Assembly (NCBI GenBank): GCA_964020155.1
Contig: OZ026551.1
Span: 2,449,018-2,513,017, forward strand
DNA: 64,000 nucleotides
Origin: Chondrilla cf. caribensis
Lineage: Eukaryota; Porifera; Demospongiae; Chondrillida; Chondrillidae
Direction of reading: 5' to 3'
Shown piece after piece: positions 45,565-56,531 of the stretch (its first letter is position 1; each line of letters opens with the position of its first letter). The position numbers and the translations under genes are program-made. Under the pieces are notes generated by a model that searched no databases, was not told the DNA's origin, and worked only from the letters and a program-made list of their open reading frames with translations.

Positions 45565-45722
45565 GTGCTGGTTGTGAGTGTGTGGGTGGATGTGATGGTC
45601 GTGAGTGAGTGGGTGAATGTGATGGTCGTGAGTGAGTGGGTGGATGAGATGGTTGTGAGCGAGTGGGTGAATGTGATGGTCGTGAGTGAGTGGGTGGATG
45701 TAATGGTTGTGAGTGTGTGGGT
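45565..45722. repeat. Minisatellite, GTGAGTGAGTGGGTGGAT type
   Basis: About six units of the repeat found at 23305. Confidence 0.85.
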
Positions 45723-45779
45723 GATATTTCGAATTCATAGCTAACAGCAATCTATTCTTCCTGTATTCTTCAGGTGGAA

Positions 45780-46430
45780 ATGAAGGAAAGACCAGGATTG
45801 CCTTTGTTAGGCTAGTTTGAAGGCTTCACCTTTGTAGAATGCATGTCATATAAGCCAGATACTCTTTTCTCGTGAAAGCGTTCGTTGCGAGGTTTCTGGA
45901 CTTTCGTGCAGCTGCAGGTTTAATGAAGGGGAATACCCATTATGCGGCTGGGGTGATTAAAATGGCGTTAAAGTCATCGGCAGATTGAAAATGTTCGTGT
46001 CTTTTTCCAGACGCTTTCAGGCACAGTTTGAGCTCTAAGGAGCGTGAAGGTGCGCATATTATTTGTACTCACACAGAACTTTCTGTCAATATTCGTATTT
46101 GCGTAGTGAATCCCAAGCAAGTTATGATCTTTTGGGATCTTACTGGGAGACTTAATAGTAGCCCTCTGGGCTAGTGGCCCTCCCCAGTCTAAATAAGTAT
46201 ACCTAACCTAACCTAACCTATCTGATTACGTTTATGACATTCTGGAAGCCCTAGAAGTGGACAGTAAAATCTTATTGCACGACCCTGTACGGTTTCACTC
46301 TCAATTCAGATATGTGGTCCCGCTTAGTCCAATGGTTAACCCTGGTTGTTGTTCAAGTCTATTTGGTTTGGAATTATCTTCGGTCTTGCATCACACCGTG
46401 TTCCTTTAGCTATCGGAATAATGAAGTGTT
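45780..46430. repeat. ~600-bp duplicated block (copy 2)
   Basis: Contains CGTTCGTTGCGAGGTTTCTG, AATGAAGGGGAATACCCATT, TTAAAATGGCG and CTTAGTCCAATGGTTAACCC, shared with 23950, 48640, 50280 and 53130. Interrupted at 46126-46222 by a sequence ending (ACCTA)4. Confidence 0.7.
46126..46222. mobile_element. Short retroposon-like insertion with (ACCTA)4 tail
   Basis: Present only in this one of five block copies; the others read AAGTTATAAACTGATTACG without a gap. A tandem 5-bp tail at one end is typical of 5'-truncated LINE/SINE ends. Confidence 0.5.
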
Positions 46431-46781
46431 TTCTCCACTCTTCACCCCTCACATACTCGCACCTCTGGTAGGGATGTAGCAGATATACAGACACTTTGGC
46501 TCAATTTTCAACTTTGTCAAGAGCCCTACCAGAAGGATCTTAGTTATTATGTGGTATGTTCCCTATAAAATAATATAATTGTGTACTAATGTTAACTTCA
46601 ACATAGGATTGTCATTATAGCTGTTCAATGCGTTGCTAGACAATTAATTAGCCAATTATTATACTAACAATTATGTTAAGTGTGCAAAAACAAAGGGAAA
46701 TGTGCAAAATGCACAGATTTCTGTGCACTTTGCACTTTGATCTACCCTTCCAATATGCAACCCAATATTTTAAAGCACATA

Positions 46782-46987
46782 CAGTGGAATCGCGCTAATT
46801 CGACTATGGTTTAACTCGAACGTCGCACTGGACAAGCACTATACGCAAGTATAGGAAAGTCTCTCATTGCCAATTGCGTTAACCGGAACATTTTAGAGGA
46901 AATTCAATACTTTCACTAACTGGAATTCTCAATAACTGGAACTTTCCATGCGGTCCCCTAGAGGTTCCAGTTAACGAGATTCCACTG
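46782..46987. mobile_element. TA-flanked MITE (CAGTGGAATC family)
   Basis: Ends CAGTGGAATCGCGCTAATTC and, inverted, GTTAACGAGATTCCACTG; TA on both sides. Copies at 51189-51419 and, truncated, about 49220-49341. Confidence 0.8.
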
Positions 46988-47291
46988 TATATTATGTTTG
47001 CATGTACCTTTAACTGGAGGTGGTACAGTCCTCATGTAAACGTTTGCATGCAGTCACAACTGATGTATGTATGTACAAATACTACATGTGTATCCAACCA
47101 AAATTATGGTTATATAAGTACATGCAGTACCATGAATATTACCAATATTATGACACCTATGTATGTATGTATATAAAATTGCAATGGATATGCGTTATTA
47201 TAATATTGTATACATGCTTTATTGTATATCCATACTGTACATAATATTATAGGCTTATAAGTAGGTGAATTGCCTTCTTTTCTGTCTATAG

Positions 47292-47468
47292 CTAATTCCC
47301 ACCTCCACCACAAGGAAGGACTGTTGACCAAAGAGGAGTGTGTTAGCATCAATGAGACACTTGGAAACTGGTGTAAAGTTGTTGTCCACAAAAGAAGTGA
47401 AGAGGCAGTGAGAATTGTGGACATTCTTGAAGATCATAGATTATATGATGAAGCACAGAAAATCAAAG
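47292..47468 (+). CDS. Gene 3 C-module exon 2
   Basis: 59 codons, phase 1-1. Acceptor CTATAG, donor GTTAGC. Reads SHLHHKEGLLTKEECVSINE, VVVHKRSEEAVRIVDILEDH and DEAQKIKG. Intact. Confidence 0.7.
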
Positions 47469-47841
47469 GTTAGCTAGTTATTGTGTATGTGTGTATTGTT
47501 GAGTATTTATGTATGAATGTATGTCTGGATATTCTGTATTGTGTTCTGACATGTGTGTGTGTGTGTGTTTGTACGTATGCGTATGTGGGAGGTGCATGTA
47601 TGTGCATGAGTGTATGGGTGTGTACGTGGTGTGTATGGGTGAGTGTGATGTGTACATACATATGTAATAATGTGCTATTATACAAATGTCCATGTGTTTA
47701 CTGTACGTGTACTGTGTACATGTTAAATCAACTAATTGTTCTTTGCAGTGGTTGAAACATATGTATGATGTACAATATATGTTGTCATTCTTACTAGACA
47801 TGGGATATCAATAGACAGGTGTAAAATTAACATGTGTGGAG

Positions 47842-47880
47842 GAAGGATCTAGCTATTAGGCTCTGATAGCTAGATCCTTC
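47842..47880. repeat. Hairpin, 15-bp perfect arms
   Basis: GAAGGATCTAGCTAT, 9-base loop, ATAGCTAGATCCTTC. A less perfect form is at 52290-52330; gene 2 (22760-22800) lacks it. Confidence 0.8.
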
Positions 47881-47973
47881 ATGTAAATACACACACGCAT
47901 ACACACATATTACACACATACATGTACACAGAAGCACGCACGCACACACACATGTACACACACATGCACATAC

Positions 47974-48054
47974 ACTATACTGTCACTTGACACACACTCA
48001 AGATGTTTACATGACATGTAAACATCTTGAGTGTGAGTCAAGTGACAGTATAGT
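47974..48054. repeat. Near-perfect 40-bp palindrome
   Basis: Arms 47974-48013 and 48015-48054 are inverted copies around one base, with one mismatch. The duplicated block at 52430 has only the left arm. Confidence 0.9.
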
Positions 48055-48459
48055 ATGTACAGTATGGTGTTTAGAACTGGTTTCTAAACAATATTTTGTA
48101 AGACCTCTAAAATGTGTTAGCAGATCCACAGTTCTCTCCTTCTAGTGTACCGGTATATTTATACATAAAATACTTGCTATTGTTCCTGTACGTGTACTGT
48201 AACTAGCTACTTATGTGTTTGTTGTCAACAGAAGAGTTGTTGAAATCAAAGAGGTCAGGGAACTGAGTTCAGATATTGATATGAGCAGAAGTGATTCTCA
48301 GAGCAAAGCTCAAGAGGGAAACATATCTCATGTGTAGTCTACATAGATTCTGTGTTCAGAGAGTCAACACCTGTACTCATGTGTTGTATCAGATTCAGTG
48401 TGTACCTGTTATGTGTGTACTCTCCTTGACTATAATGTATAGATATTGTGTAATGTGTG

Positions 48460-48592
48460 CTGGTTGTGAGTGAGTGGGTGGATGTGATGGTCGTGAGTGA
48501 GTTGGTGGATATGATGGTTGAGTGAGTGGGTGGGTGGATGTGATGTCGTGAGTGAGTGGGTGGATATGATGGTTGTGAGTGAATGGGTGATA
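48460..48592. repeat. Minisatellite, GTGAGTGAGTGGGTGGAT type
   Basis: About five units of the repeat found at 23305, part of the C-block. Confidence 0.85.
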
Positions 48593-48639
48593 GTATGACA
48601 TTGTGCTAACAGCCATCTATTCTTCCTGTCTTCTTCAGG

Positions 48640-49218
48640 TAGAGATGAAGGAAAGATCAGAACTGCCTTTGTTAGGCTAACTTGATGGCTTCACCTTTGT
48701 ATATCATTATAGAATGCATGTCGTATAAACCAGATACTCTATTCTCGTGAAAGTTAGTAAAGAAAGGCTAGTTTGAAGGCTTCGCCTTTGTAGAATGCAT
48801 GTCATATATGCCAGATACTCTTTTCTCGTGAAAGCGTTCGTTGCCAGATTTCCGGACGTTCGTGCAGGTTAATGAAGGGGAATACTCATCATGAGGCTGG
48901 GGTGATTAAAATGGCGTCAACATAATCGACACATGGAAATTAAAATGTTCGTTTTCTTCTCCAGACGATTTCTGGCATTTGAGCTCTGAACAGCATGGTG
49001 AGCATATCACTCGTATCACTTGCACTTGTATATTACTTGTTGGCACACAGAAATTTCTGTGAGTATTGGTATTTGCGTAGTGAATCCCAAGCAAGTTATA
49101 AACTGATTACGTTTATGACGTTCTGGAAGCTCTCGAAGTGGAGTAAAATCCTATTGCACGACTCTTTACGGTTCCACTCTCAATTTAGATATGTGGTCCA
49201 GCTTAGTCCAATGGTTAA
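48640..49218. repeat. ~600-bp duplicated block (copy 3), truncated at right
   Basis: As at 45780, but it ends within CCAATGGTTAA at 49218, where it joins the inside of a MITE. It also carries a ~65-bp partial duplication of the GGCTTCACCTTTGTA segment at its left end. Confidence 0.65.
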
Positions 49219-49640
49219 AGTCAAGAAAGTCTCTCATTGCCAATTGCGTTAACCGGAACATTTTAGAGGAAATTCAATACTTTCAGTAACTGGAACTTTC
49301 CATGCGGTCCCCTAGAGGTTCCAGTTAACGAGATTCCACTGTATAATATGTACCCTTAACTGGAGGTGGTACAGTCCTCATGTAAACGTTTGCATGCAGT
49401 CACAACTGATGTATGTATGTACAAATACTACATGTGTATCCAACCAAAATTATGATTATATAAATACATGCAGTACCATGAATATTACCAATATTATGAC
49501 ACCTATGTATGTATGTATATAAAATTGCAATGGATATGCGTTATTATAATATTGTATACATGCTATATACATATTGTATATCTGTACTGTACATATAGGC
49601 TTATAAGTAGGTGAATTGGAGCCTTCTTTTCTGCTTATAT

Positions 49641-49817
49641 CAACTTCCCACCTCCACCACAAGGAAGGGCTGTTGACCAAAGAGGAGTGTGTTAGCATCA
49701 ATGAGACACTTGGAAACTGGTGTAAAGTTGTTGTCCACAAAAGAAGTGAAGAGGCAGTGAGAATTGTGGACATTCTTGAAGGTCATGGATTAGATTATAA
49801 AGCACAGAGAATCAAAG
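49641..49817 (+). pseudogene. Gene 3 C-module exon 3, splice acceptor lost
   Basis: The 59 codons are open (LTKEECVSINETLGNWCK; RIVDILEGHGLDYKAQRIKG) with donor GTTAGT. The acceptor CTATAG of the other copies reads TTATAT here, so the AG is gone. Normal inclusion is unlikely; a cryptic AG inside the exon would delete the first helix. Confidence 0.6.
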
Positions 49818-50039
49818 GTTAGTTTTTGTTTATGTGTGTACTTTTGTGTATTTACGTATGTACATATGTCTGGATATTTTGTATGTGTTCTGACGTGTGT
49901 GTGTTTGTATGTGTGTATGTGTGCGGGAGGATGCATGTATGTACATGAGTGTATGGGTGTGTACGTGGCGTGTATGGGTGTGTGTGGCGTTTACATGTAA
50001 TACTTTCTATTTAATGTACAGATATTGTGTAATGTGTGC

Positions 50040-50222
50040 TAGTAGTGAGTGTGTGGGTGGACGTGATGGTCGTGAGTGGGTGGATGTGATGGTCGTGAGT
50101 GAGTGGGTGAATGTGATGGTCGTGAGTGTGTAGGTGGATGAGATGGTTGTGAGTGAGTGGGTGAATGTGATGGTCGTGAGTGAGTGGGTGGATGTAATGG
50201 TTGTGAGCTAGTGTGTGGGTGA
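50040..50222. repeat. Minisatellite, GTGAGTGAGTGGGTGGAT type
   Basis: About seven units, closely matching the array at 45565. Confidence 0.85.
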
Positions 50223-50279
50223 TAATATTTCGAATTCATAGCTAACAGCAATCTATTCTTCTTGTATTCTTCAGGTAGA

Positions 50280-50865
50280 AATGAAGGAAAGATCAGGATT
50301 GCCTTTGTTAGGCTAGTTTGAAGGCTTCACCTTTGTAGAATGCATGTCTTATAAACCAGATACTCTTTTCTCGTGAAAGCGTTCGTTGCAAGGTTTCTGG
50401 ACGTTCGTGCAGGTTTAATGAAGGGGAATACCCATTATGCGGTTGGGGTGATTAAAATGGCGTAAAGTCATCGGCAGATCGAAAATGTTCGTGTCTTTTT
50501 CCAGACGCTTTCAGGTACAGTTTGAGCTCTAAGGAACGTGAAGGTGCGCATGCATATTATTTGTACTCACACAGAACTTTCTGTCAATATTTGTATTTGC
50601 GTAGTGAATCCTAAGCAAGTTATAAACTGATTACGTTTATGACATTCTGGAAGCCCTAGAAGTGAAGTAAAATCTTATTGCACGACCCTGTACGGTTTCA
50701 CTCTTAATTCAGATATGCATGTGGTCCCGCTTAGTCCAATGGTTAACCCTGGTTGGTGTACAAGTCTATTTGGTTTGGAATTATCTTCGGTCTTGCATCA
50801 CACCGTGTTCCTTTAGCTATCGGAATAATGAAGTGGTTTCTCCACTCTTCACTCCTCACATACTC
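50280..50865. repeat. ~600-bp duplicated block (copy 4)
   Basis: Highly similar to 45780-46430 without the (ACCTA)-tailed insert. Confidence 0.7.
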
Positions 50866-50870
50866 GCACC

Positions 50871-51150
50871 TCTGGTAGGGATGTAGCAGATATACAGACA
50901 CTTTGGCTCAATTCTCAACTCTGTCAAGAGCCCTACCAGAAGTAACTTAGTTATTATGTGGTATGTTCCCTATAAAATAATATAATTGTGTACTAATGTT
51001 AACTTCAACATAGGATTGTCATTATAGCTGATCAATGCGTTGCTAGGCAATTAATTAACCAATTATTATACTAACAATTATGTTAAGTGTGCAAAAGCAA
51101 AGGAAAAAGTGCAAAATGCACAGATTTCTGTGCATTTTGCACTTTGATCT
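50871..51150. repeat. MITE-like repeat (GGTAGGG / GGTACTTTAG family)
   Basis: Near-identical to the copy at 46462-46745; both were duplicated with the C-block. Confidence 0.65.
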
Positions 51151-51188
51151 ACCCTTCCAATATGCAACCCAATATTTTAAAGCACATA

Positions 51189-51419
51189 CAGTGGAATTGC
51201 ACTAATTTGACTATGGTTTAACTTGAACATCACGCTAGATCAAACAAAGTTCCAACTCCCTGGACAAGCACTATACGCAAGTATAGGAAAGTCTCTCATT
51301 GCCAATCGCGTTAACAGGAACATTTTAGAGGAAATTCAATACTTTCAGTAACTGGAACTCTCAATAACTGGAACTTTCCATGCGATCCCCTAGAGGTTCC
51401 AGTTAACGAGATTCCACTG
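51189..51419. mobile_element. TA-flanked MITE (CAGTGGAATC family)
   Basis: Ends CAGTGGAATTGCACTAATTT and, inverted, GTTAACGAGATTCCACTG, TA on both sides. 231 bp, i.e. 25 bp longer than the copy at 46782. Confidence 0.8.
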
Positions 51420-51718
51420 TATATGTTTGCATGTACCCTTAACTGGAGGTGGTACAGACCTCATGTAAACGTTTGCATGCAATCACAACTGATGTATGTA
51501 TGTACAAATACAACATGTGTATCCAACCAAAATTATGGTTATATAAATACATGCAGTACCATGAATATTACCAATATTATGACACCTATGTATGTATGTA
51601 TATAAAATTGGATATGCGTTATTATAATATTGTATACATGCTATATACATATTGTATATCCGTACTGTACATATAGGCTTATAAGTAAGTGAATTTGAGC
51701 CTACTTTTCTGTCTATAG

Positions 51719-51895
51719 CTATTTGCCACCTCCACCACAAGGAAGGGCTGTTGACCAAAGAGGAGTGTGTTAGCATCAATGAGACACTTGGAAACTGGTG
51801 TAAAGTTGTTGTCCACAAAAGAAGTGAAGAGGCAGTGAGAATTGTGGACATTCTTGAAGGTCATGGATTAGATGATGAAGCACAGAGAATCAAAG
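51719..51895 (+). CDS. Gene 3 C-module exon 4
   Basis: 59 codons, phase 1-1. Acceptor CTATAG, donor GTTAGC. Reads CHLHHKEGLLTKEECVSINE and RIVDILEGHGLDDEAQRIKG. Intact. Confidence 0.7.
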
Positions 51896-52849
51896 GTTAG
51901 CTAGTTATTGTGTATGTGTGTATTGTTGAGTATTTATGTATGAATGTATGTCTGGATATTCTGTATTGTGTTCTGACATGTGTGTGTGTGTGTGTTTGTA
52001 CGTATGCGTATGTGGGAGGTGCATGTATGTGCATGAGTGTATGGGTGTGTACGTGGTGTGTATGGGTGAGTGTGATGTGTACATACATATGTAAAAATGT
52101 GCTATTATACAAATGTCCATGTGTTTACTGTACGTGTACTGTGTACATGTTAAATCAACTAATTTAAAAATCTAAAACCATTATTGTTCTTTGCAGTGGT
52201 TGAAACATACGTATATGATGTACAATATATGTTGTCATTCTTACTAGACATGGGATTACAATAGACAGGTGTAAAATTAACATGTGTGGAGGTAGGATCT
52301 AGCTATTAGGCTCTGATAGCTAGATCCTTCATGTAAATACACACATGCATACACACATATTACACACATACATGTACACAGAAGCACGCACGCACACACA
52401 CACATGTACACACACATGCACATACACTATACTGTCACTTGACACACACTAAAGATGTTTACATGATGTTTAGAACTGGTTTCTAAACAATATTTTGTAA
52501 GATCTCTAAAATGTGTTAGCAGATCCACAGTTCTCTCCTACTAGTGTACCGGTATATTTATACATAAAATACTTGCTATTGTTCCTGTACTGTAGCTAGC
52601 TACTTATGTGTTTGTGGTCAACAGAAGAGATGTTGAAATCAAAGAGGTCAGGGAACTGAGTTCAGATATTGATATTGGCAGAAGTGATTCTCAGAGCAAA
52701 GCTCAAGAGGGAAACATATCTCATGTGTAGTCTACATAGATTCTGTGTTCAGAGAGTCAACACCTGTACTCGTGTTGTATCAGATTCAGTGTGTACCTGT
52801 TATGTGTGTACACTCCTTGACTATGGTGTACAGATATTGTGTAATGTGT

Positions 52850-53095
52850 GCTAGTTGTGAGTGTGCGGGTGGATGTGATGGTCGTGAGTGAGTGGGTGGA
52901 TGTGATGGTCGTGAGTGAGCGGGTGGATGTGATGGTCGTGAGTGAGTGGGTGGATATGATGGTTGAGTGAGTGGGTGGGTGGATGTGATGGTCGTGAGTG
53001 AGTGGGTGGATATGATGGTTGAGTGAGTGGGTGGGTGGATGTGATGGTCGTGAGTGAGTGGTGGATGTGATGGTTGTAAGTGAATGGGTGATAGT
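52850..53095. repeat. Minisatellite, GTGAGTGAGTGGGTGGAT type
   Basis: About nine units; includes a duplicated pair with the shorter GATATGATGGTTGAGTGAGT variant. Confidence 0.85.
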
Positions 53096-53129
53096 ATGTG
53101 CTAACAGCAGTCTATTCTTCTTGTCTTCT

Positions 53130-53790
53130 TCAGGTAGAGATGAAGGAAAGAACAGGACTGCCTTTGTTAGGCTAACTTGAAGGCTTCACCTTTGTATATC
53201 ATTATAGAATGCATGTCGTATAAACCAGATACTCTATTCTCGTGAAAGCGTTCGTTGCGAGGTTTCTGGACGTTCGTGCATGCAGGTTAATGAAGGGGAA
53301 TACTTATCATGAGGCTGGGGTGATTAAAATGGCGTCAACATAATCGACACATGGAAATTAAAATGTTCGTGTTCTTCTCCAGACGATTTCTGGCATTTGA
53401 GCTCTGAACAGCATGGTGAGCATATCACTCGTATCACTTGCACTTGTATATTATTTGTTGGCATACAGAAATTTCTGTCAGTATTGGTATTTACGTAGTG
53501 AATCCCAAGCAAGTTATAAACTGATTACGTTTATGACGTTCTGGTAGTTCTCGAAGTGGAGTAAAATCCTATTGCACGACTCTTTACGGTTCCACTCTCA
53601 ATTTAGATATGTGATCCAGCTTAGTCCAATGGTTAACCCTGGCTGTTGTACAAGGCTCTTTGGTTTGGACTCATCTTCGGTCTTGTATCACACCGTGTTC
53701 CTTTATTTGGATAATGATGTGGTTTCTCCAATCCTTACCCCTCACATACTTACACTGCACGTATACCTTCTAATGATGTGAGAAGCTCCA
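53130..53790. repeat. ~600-bp duplicated block (copy 5)
   Basis: Block shared with 23950, 45780, 48640 and 50280; like the gene 2 copy it leads directly to a D exon. Confidence 0.7.
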
Positions 53791-53833
53791 GTACTTGTTA
53801 CAGTATCTTGATCTGTGTGTCTTGTTTTTGCAG

Positions 53834-54033
53834 GACTTGAAATTCTACATCAAAGAGAAGGTCTCATTACAACGGCAGAATGTGAAAGAATTGGAAGTAC
53901 TCGTTCTATATAGATAGACACGAAGTGGTGGCTCAAATAATTCTAGCTAAAAGTATTAGTGAAAGTTTGAAAATTTGTGAGATTTCTTAGCAATATCAAT
54001 AATTGGAAAGCCATTACATTAACCATATCAAAG
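53834..54033 (+). pseudogene. Gene 3 D-module exon 1, broken
   Basis: Acceptor TTTTTGCAG and donor GTGTGT are present and the start is good (LEILHQREGLITTAECERIG), but a TAG follows about 28 codons in, another in-frame-breaking TTAG occurs at the IC/EQ position, and the length (200 nt) is not a multiple of three. The intact copy lies at 58598. Confidence 0.75.
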
Positions 54034-54768
54034 GTGTGTCTGTGTGTGATCTGTGTATAATGTACTCTAAATTTGTACAGTTTTCCATGAAATGGTAGTA
54101 ATAATTTCCAAATGCATTACTTGATAACATTATTCTGTGTTAATTGTGAGAATTGTTGTTAATCCAGGACCATGTTATACGCAGGGTTACCCCGAAGGGT
54201 GCTCCTTTTCCCTTTTCTCTGTTCTGTGACAACACATTTTTTTGTTAGAACAAAGTATGTGAGGCCTTGTACCAGAATCAACTAAATTATAGCAATAAAC
54301 AAGATTTATCTATGATTTAGTATCCCCCCTAAGTGATTTCAATAAACTAACTCAACAGGTAGAACACTTATCTTCAATTTGAGTTTAGTATAGTCTAGAT
54401 ATTTATTATAATGTGTTAAGTGTTAATTTAAAAGCAATATTGATAATTATACATCAAAACATTCACAGTGAACCCTCTCCCTTTACTTTCTTTCTGGGGG
54501 AAACACTGTTATATATGTGATATTCTATCCACCATGTGTATTTGTGCAAGTTTATATTCATTATTAATTTCTGAATAAGAATTTGGATAGTCTACTCACC
54601 TTGTTGATACAACCCTTTTTCTCTCAATTTCCTAAACTACACTGTAGTTGTGCTTTTCCCATTTGATTTGACACAGATAATAAATTCCTATTTAAAGGCA
54701 TTTTTGACATATATTATGTAGTACATGTCTGCAAGTTCTTTCTGGGTATGTATGTACGTATGTACGTA

Positions 54769-54942
54769 CAGTAAATTCTTGTTAATCCGCAACTGCCTTA
54801 TCCGCCCAAATTTTAATCCACCACAATTTCCCTGTACCAATATAATGTACAAGTACTAACGAATATGCAGTTAATCCACCAAACCTGTTAATCCACCATA
54901 TTCTTTGAAAACAAATTGCAGCTGATTAACGAGTATTCACTG
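54769..54942. mobile_element. TA-flanked MITE (CAGTGAATTC family)
   Basis: Ends CAGTAAATTCTTGTTAATCC and, inverted, GATTAACGAGTATTCACTG, TA on both sides. Confidence 0.8.
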
Positions 54943-55304
54943 TATGTATATGTTGCCACTGTAATGTATTTTTATTTGACACATATGCACGCTGCACGCT
55001 CACTCACTCCAGGGCTTTCTCCCCTTCAGAAAGGAAGCCGGATGTTACTGGAAACCATTTGGTTTCAAAAGAGAAGTGCTGTTAATTGTTAATTGTGGAA
55101 TTGTTTACGTATTTAGTCCAGGTAATGAGACCACCTCAGTGATAGGGCCACTATTTCCTAGCCCTTGAAATACCTGTGATGTATCACTGGCTGCACATTG
55201 TCAAGATCAGAATTAGGACCACCTCACAATTGAGACCACTTTGAGTAGTCCCATAGGTGGTCTCAATTGTGAGGTTCTACTGTACTTCAACTGGTCCCTT
55301 AGAT

Positions 55305-55556
55305 GGTCTTGATCGTGAGGTCCTACTGTACACACACATAGAGGTCCTACTGTAGACACACTAGTAGAGGTCCTACTGTACACACACTAGTAGAGGTCCT
55401 ATTGTACACACACTAATAGAGGTCCTATTGTACACACACTAGTAGAGGTCCCACTGTACACACACTAGTAGAGGTCCTACTGTACGCACACTAGCAGAGG
55501 TCCTACTGTACAAACACTAGTAGAGGTCCTACTGTACACACACTAGTAGAGGTCTA
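55305..55556. repeat. Minisatellite, ~29-bp unit ACACACTAGTAGAGGTCCTA
   Basis: About eight units. The unit part GAGGTCCTACTGTA matches the inverted-repeat end of the MITE-like sequence directly to the left (GTGAGGTTCTACTGTA at about 55268). Confidence 0.85.
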
Positions 55557-55589
55557 TTTTGATCTCATACCGGAGAGCCCCTTTGATGA

Positions 55590-55591
<2 letters not shown>

Positions 55592-55658
<67 letters not shown>
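55592..55658. repeat. (GT)n microsatellite
   Basis: About 33 GT units right after the 29-bp minisatellite. Confidence 0.95.
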
Positions 55659-55659
<1 letters not shown>

Positions 55660-56069
55660 TGGTGCTAGGATGGAATCCCTGAGAAAAGACTTAGCTGACA
55701 AAATTAGAAACCTCGTACCTGAGAATTGTGCCACTGTATGAAGTCACCTGACAGTCACCTGACATGTACCCTGCTGAGCATTTCTGTTTTTGTATGTTTC
55801 GAGTCAGTTTTGAACCTCTTGTGTCAAGAACAAGTTATCAGTTGCCAGCCAGGTGCCTGATTGCATGTGCCAGAACCTGTCCTATATTAATATCACTGTA
55901 CATTCATTATAATACTTTCAATATAATGTAATATATTAGTGAATTGCCAGGTTATTTTGAAATTACTATGTTAGAATTAAAGATATACCCATGTACAATA
56001 TGCATGTATGTGCATATGCATTATTATAAGTAATATATAATATATTTTATGTCTGTTTACAGCAACTGC

Positions 56070-56119
<50 letters not shown>

Positions 56120-56469
56120 AAGAATATAACACCACCTACTCAAGGTGATCATATTATTTCTGTAAATTATATAATTATGATCTAAAATGTGTTAGAGCAT
56201 CCACATTTCTCTTCTGTGCTTGTTCTCGTGCACGCGTGCATGGTAACTCGATCGAAGCGAGGTTTCTGCACGTTTCGCAGTTGTAATGTACTAGGGGGAA
56301 TAACCATTACGAGACCATAGATACGTATCTACATGAAACTTGGTTGATTAAAAAATGGTGTCAATGTCATCGACAAGTGAAGAATGTCCATGTGTTTCTC
56401 CAAACAATTTTAAGAGTTTGCTTTCGGAACAGCGGCAAGGTGCGCATATTGCTTTTACACATACGCACG

Positions 56470-56508
<39 letters not shown>

Positions 56509-56531
56509 GTCAGCCAGTAAGGTAGCACGAG

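Noticed and set aside
46201..46220. Telomere-like (CCTAA)n
   Set aside because: Only four units, at the end of a short insertion absent from sister copies; better explained as a retroposon tail.
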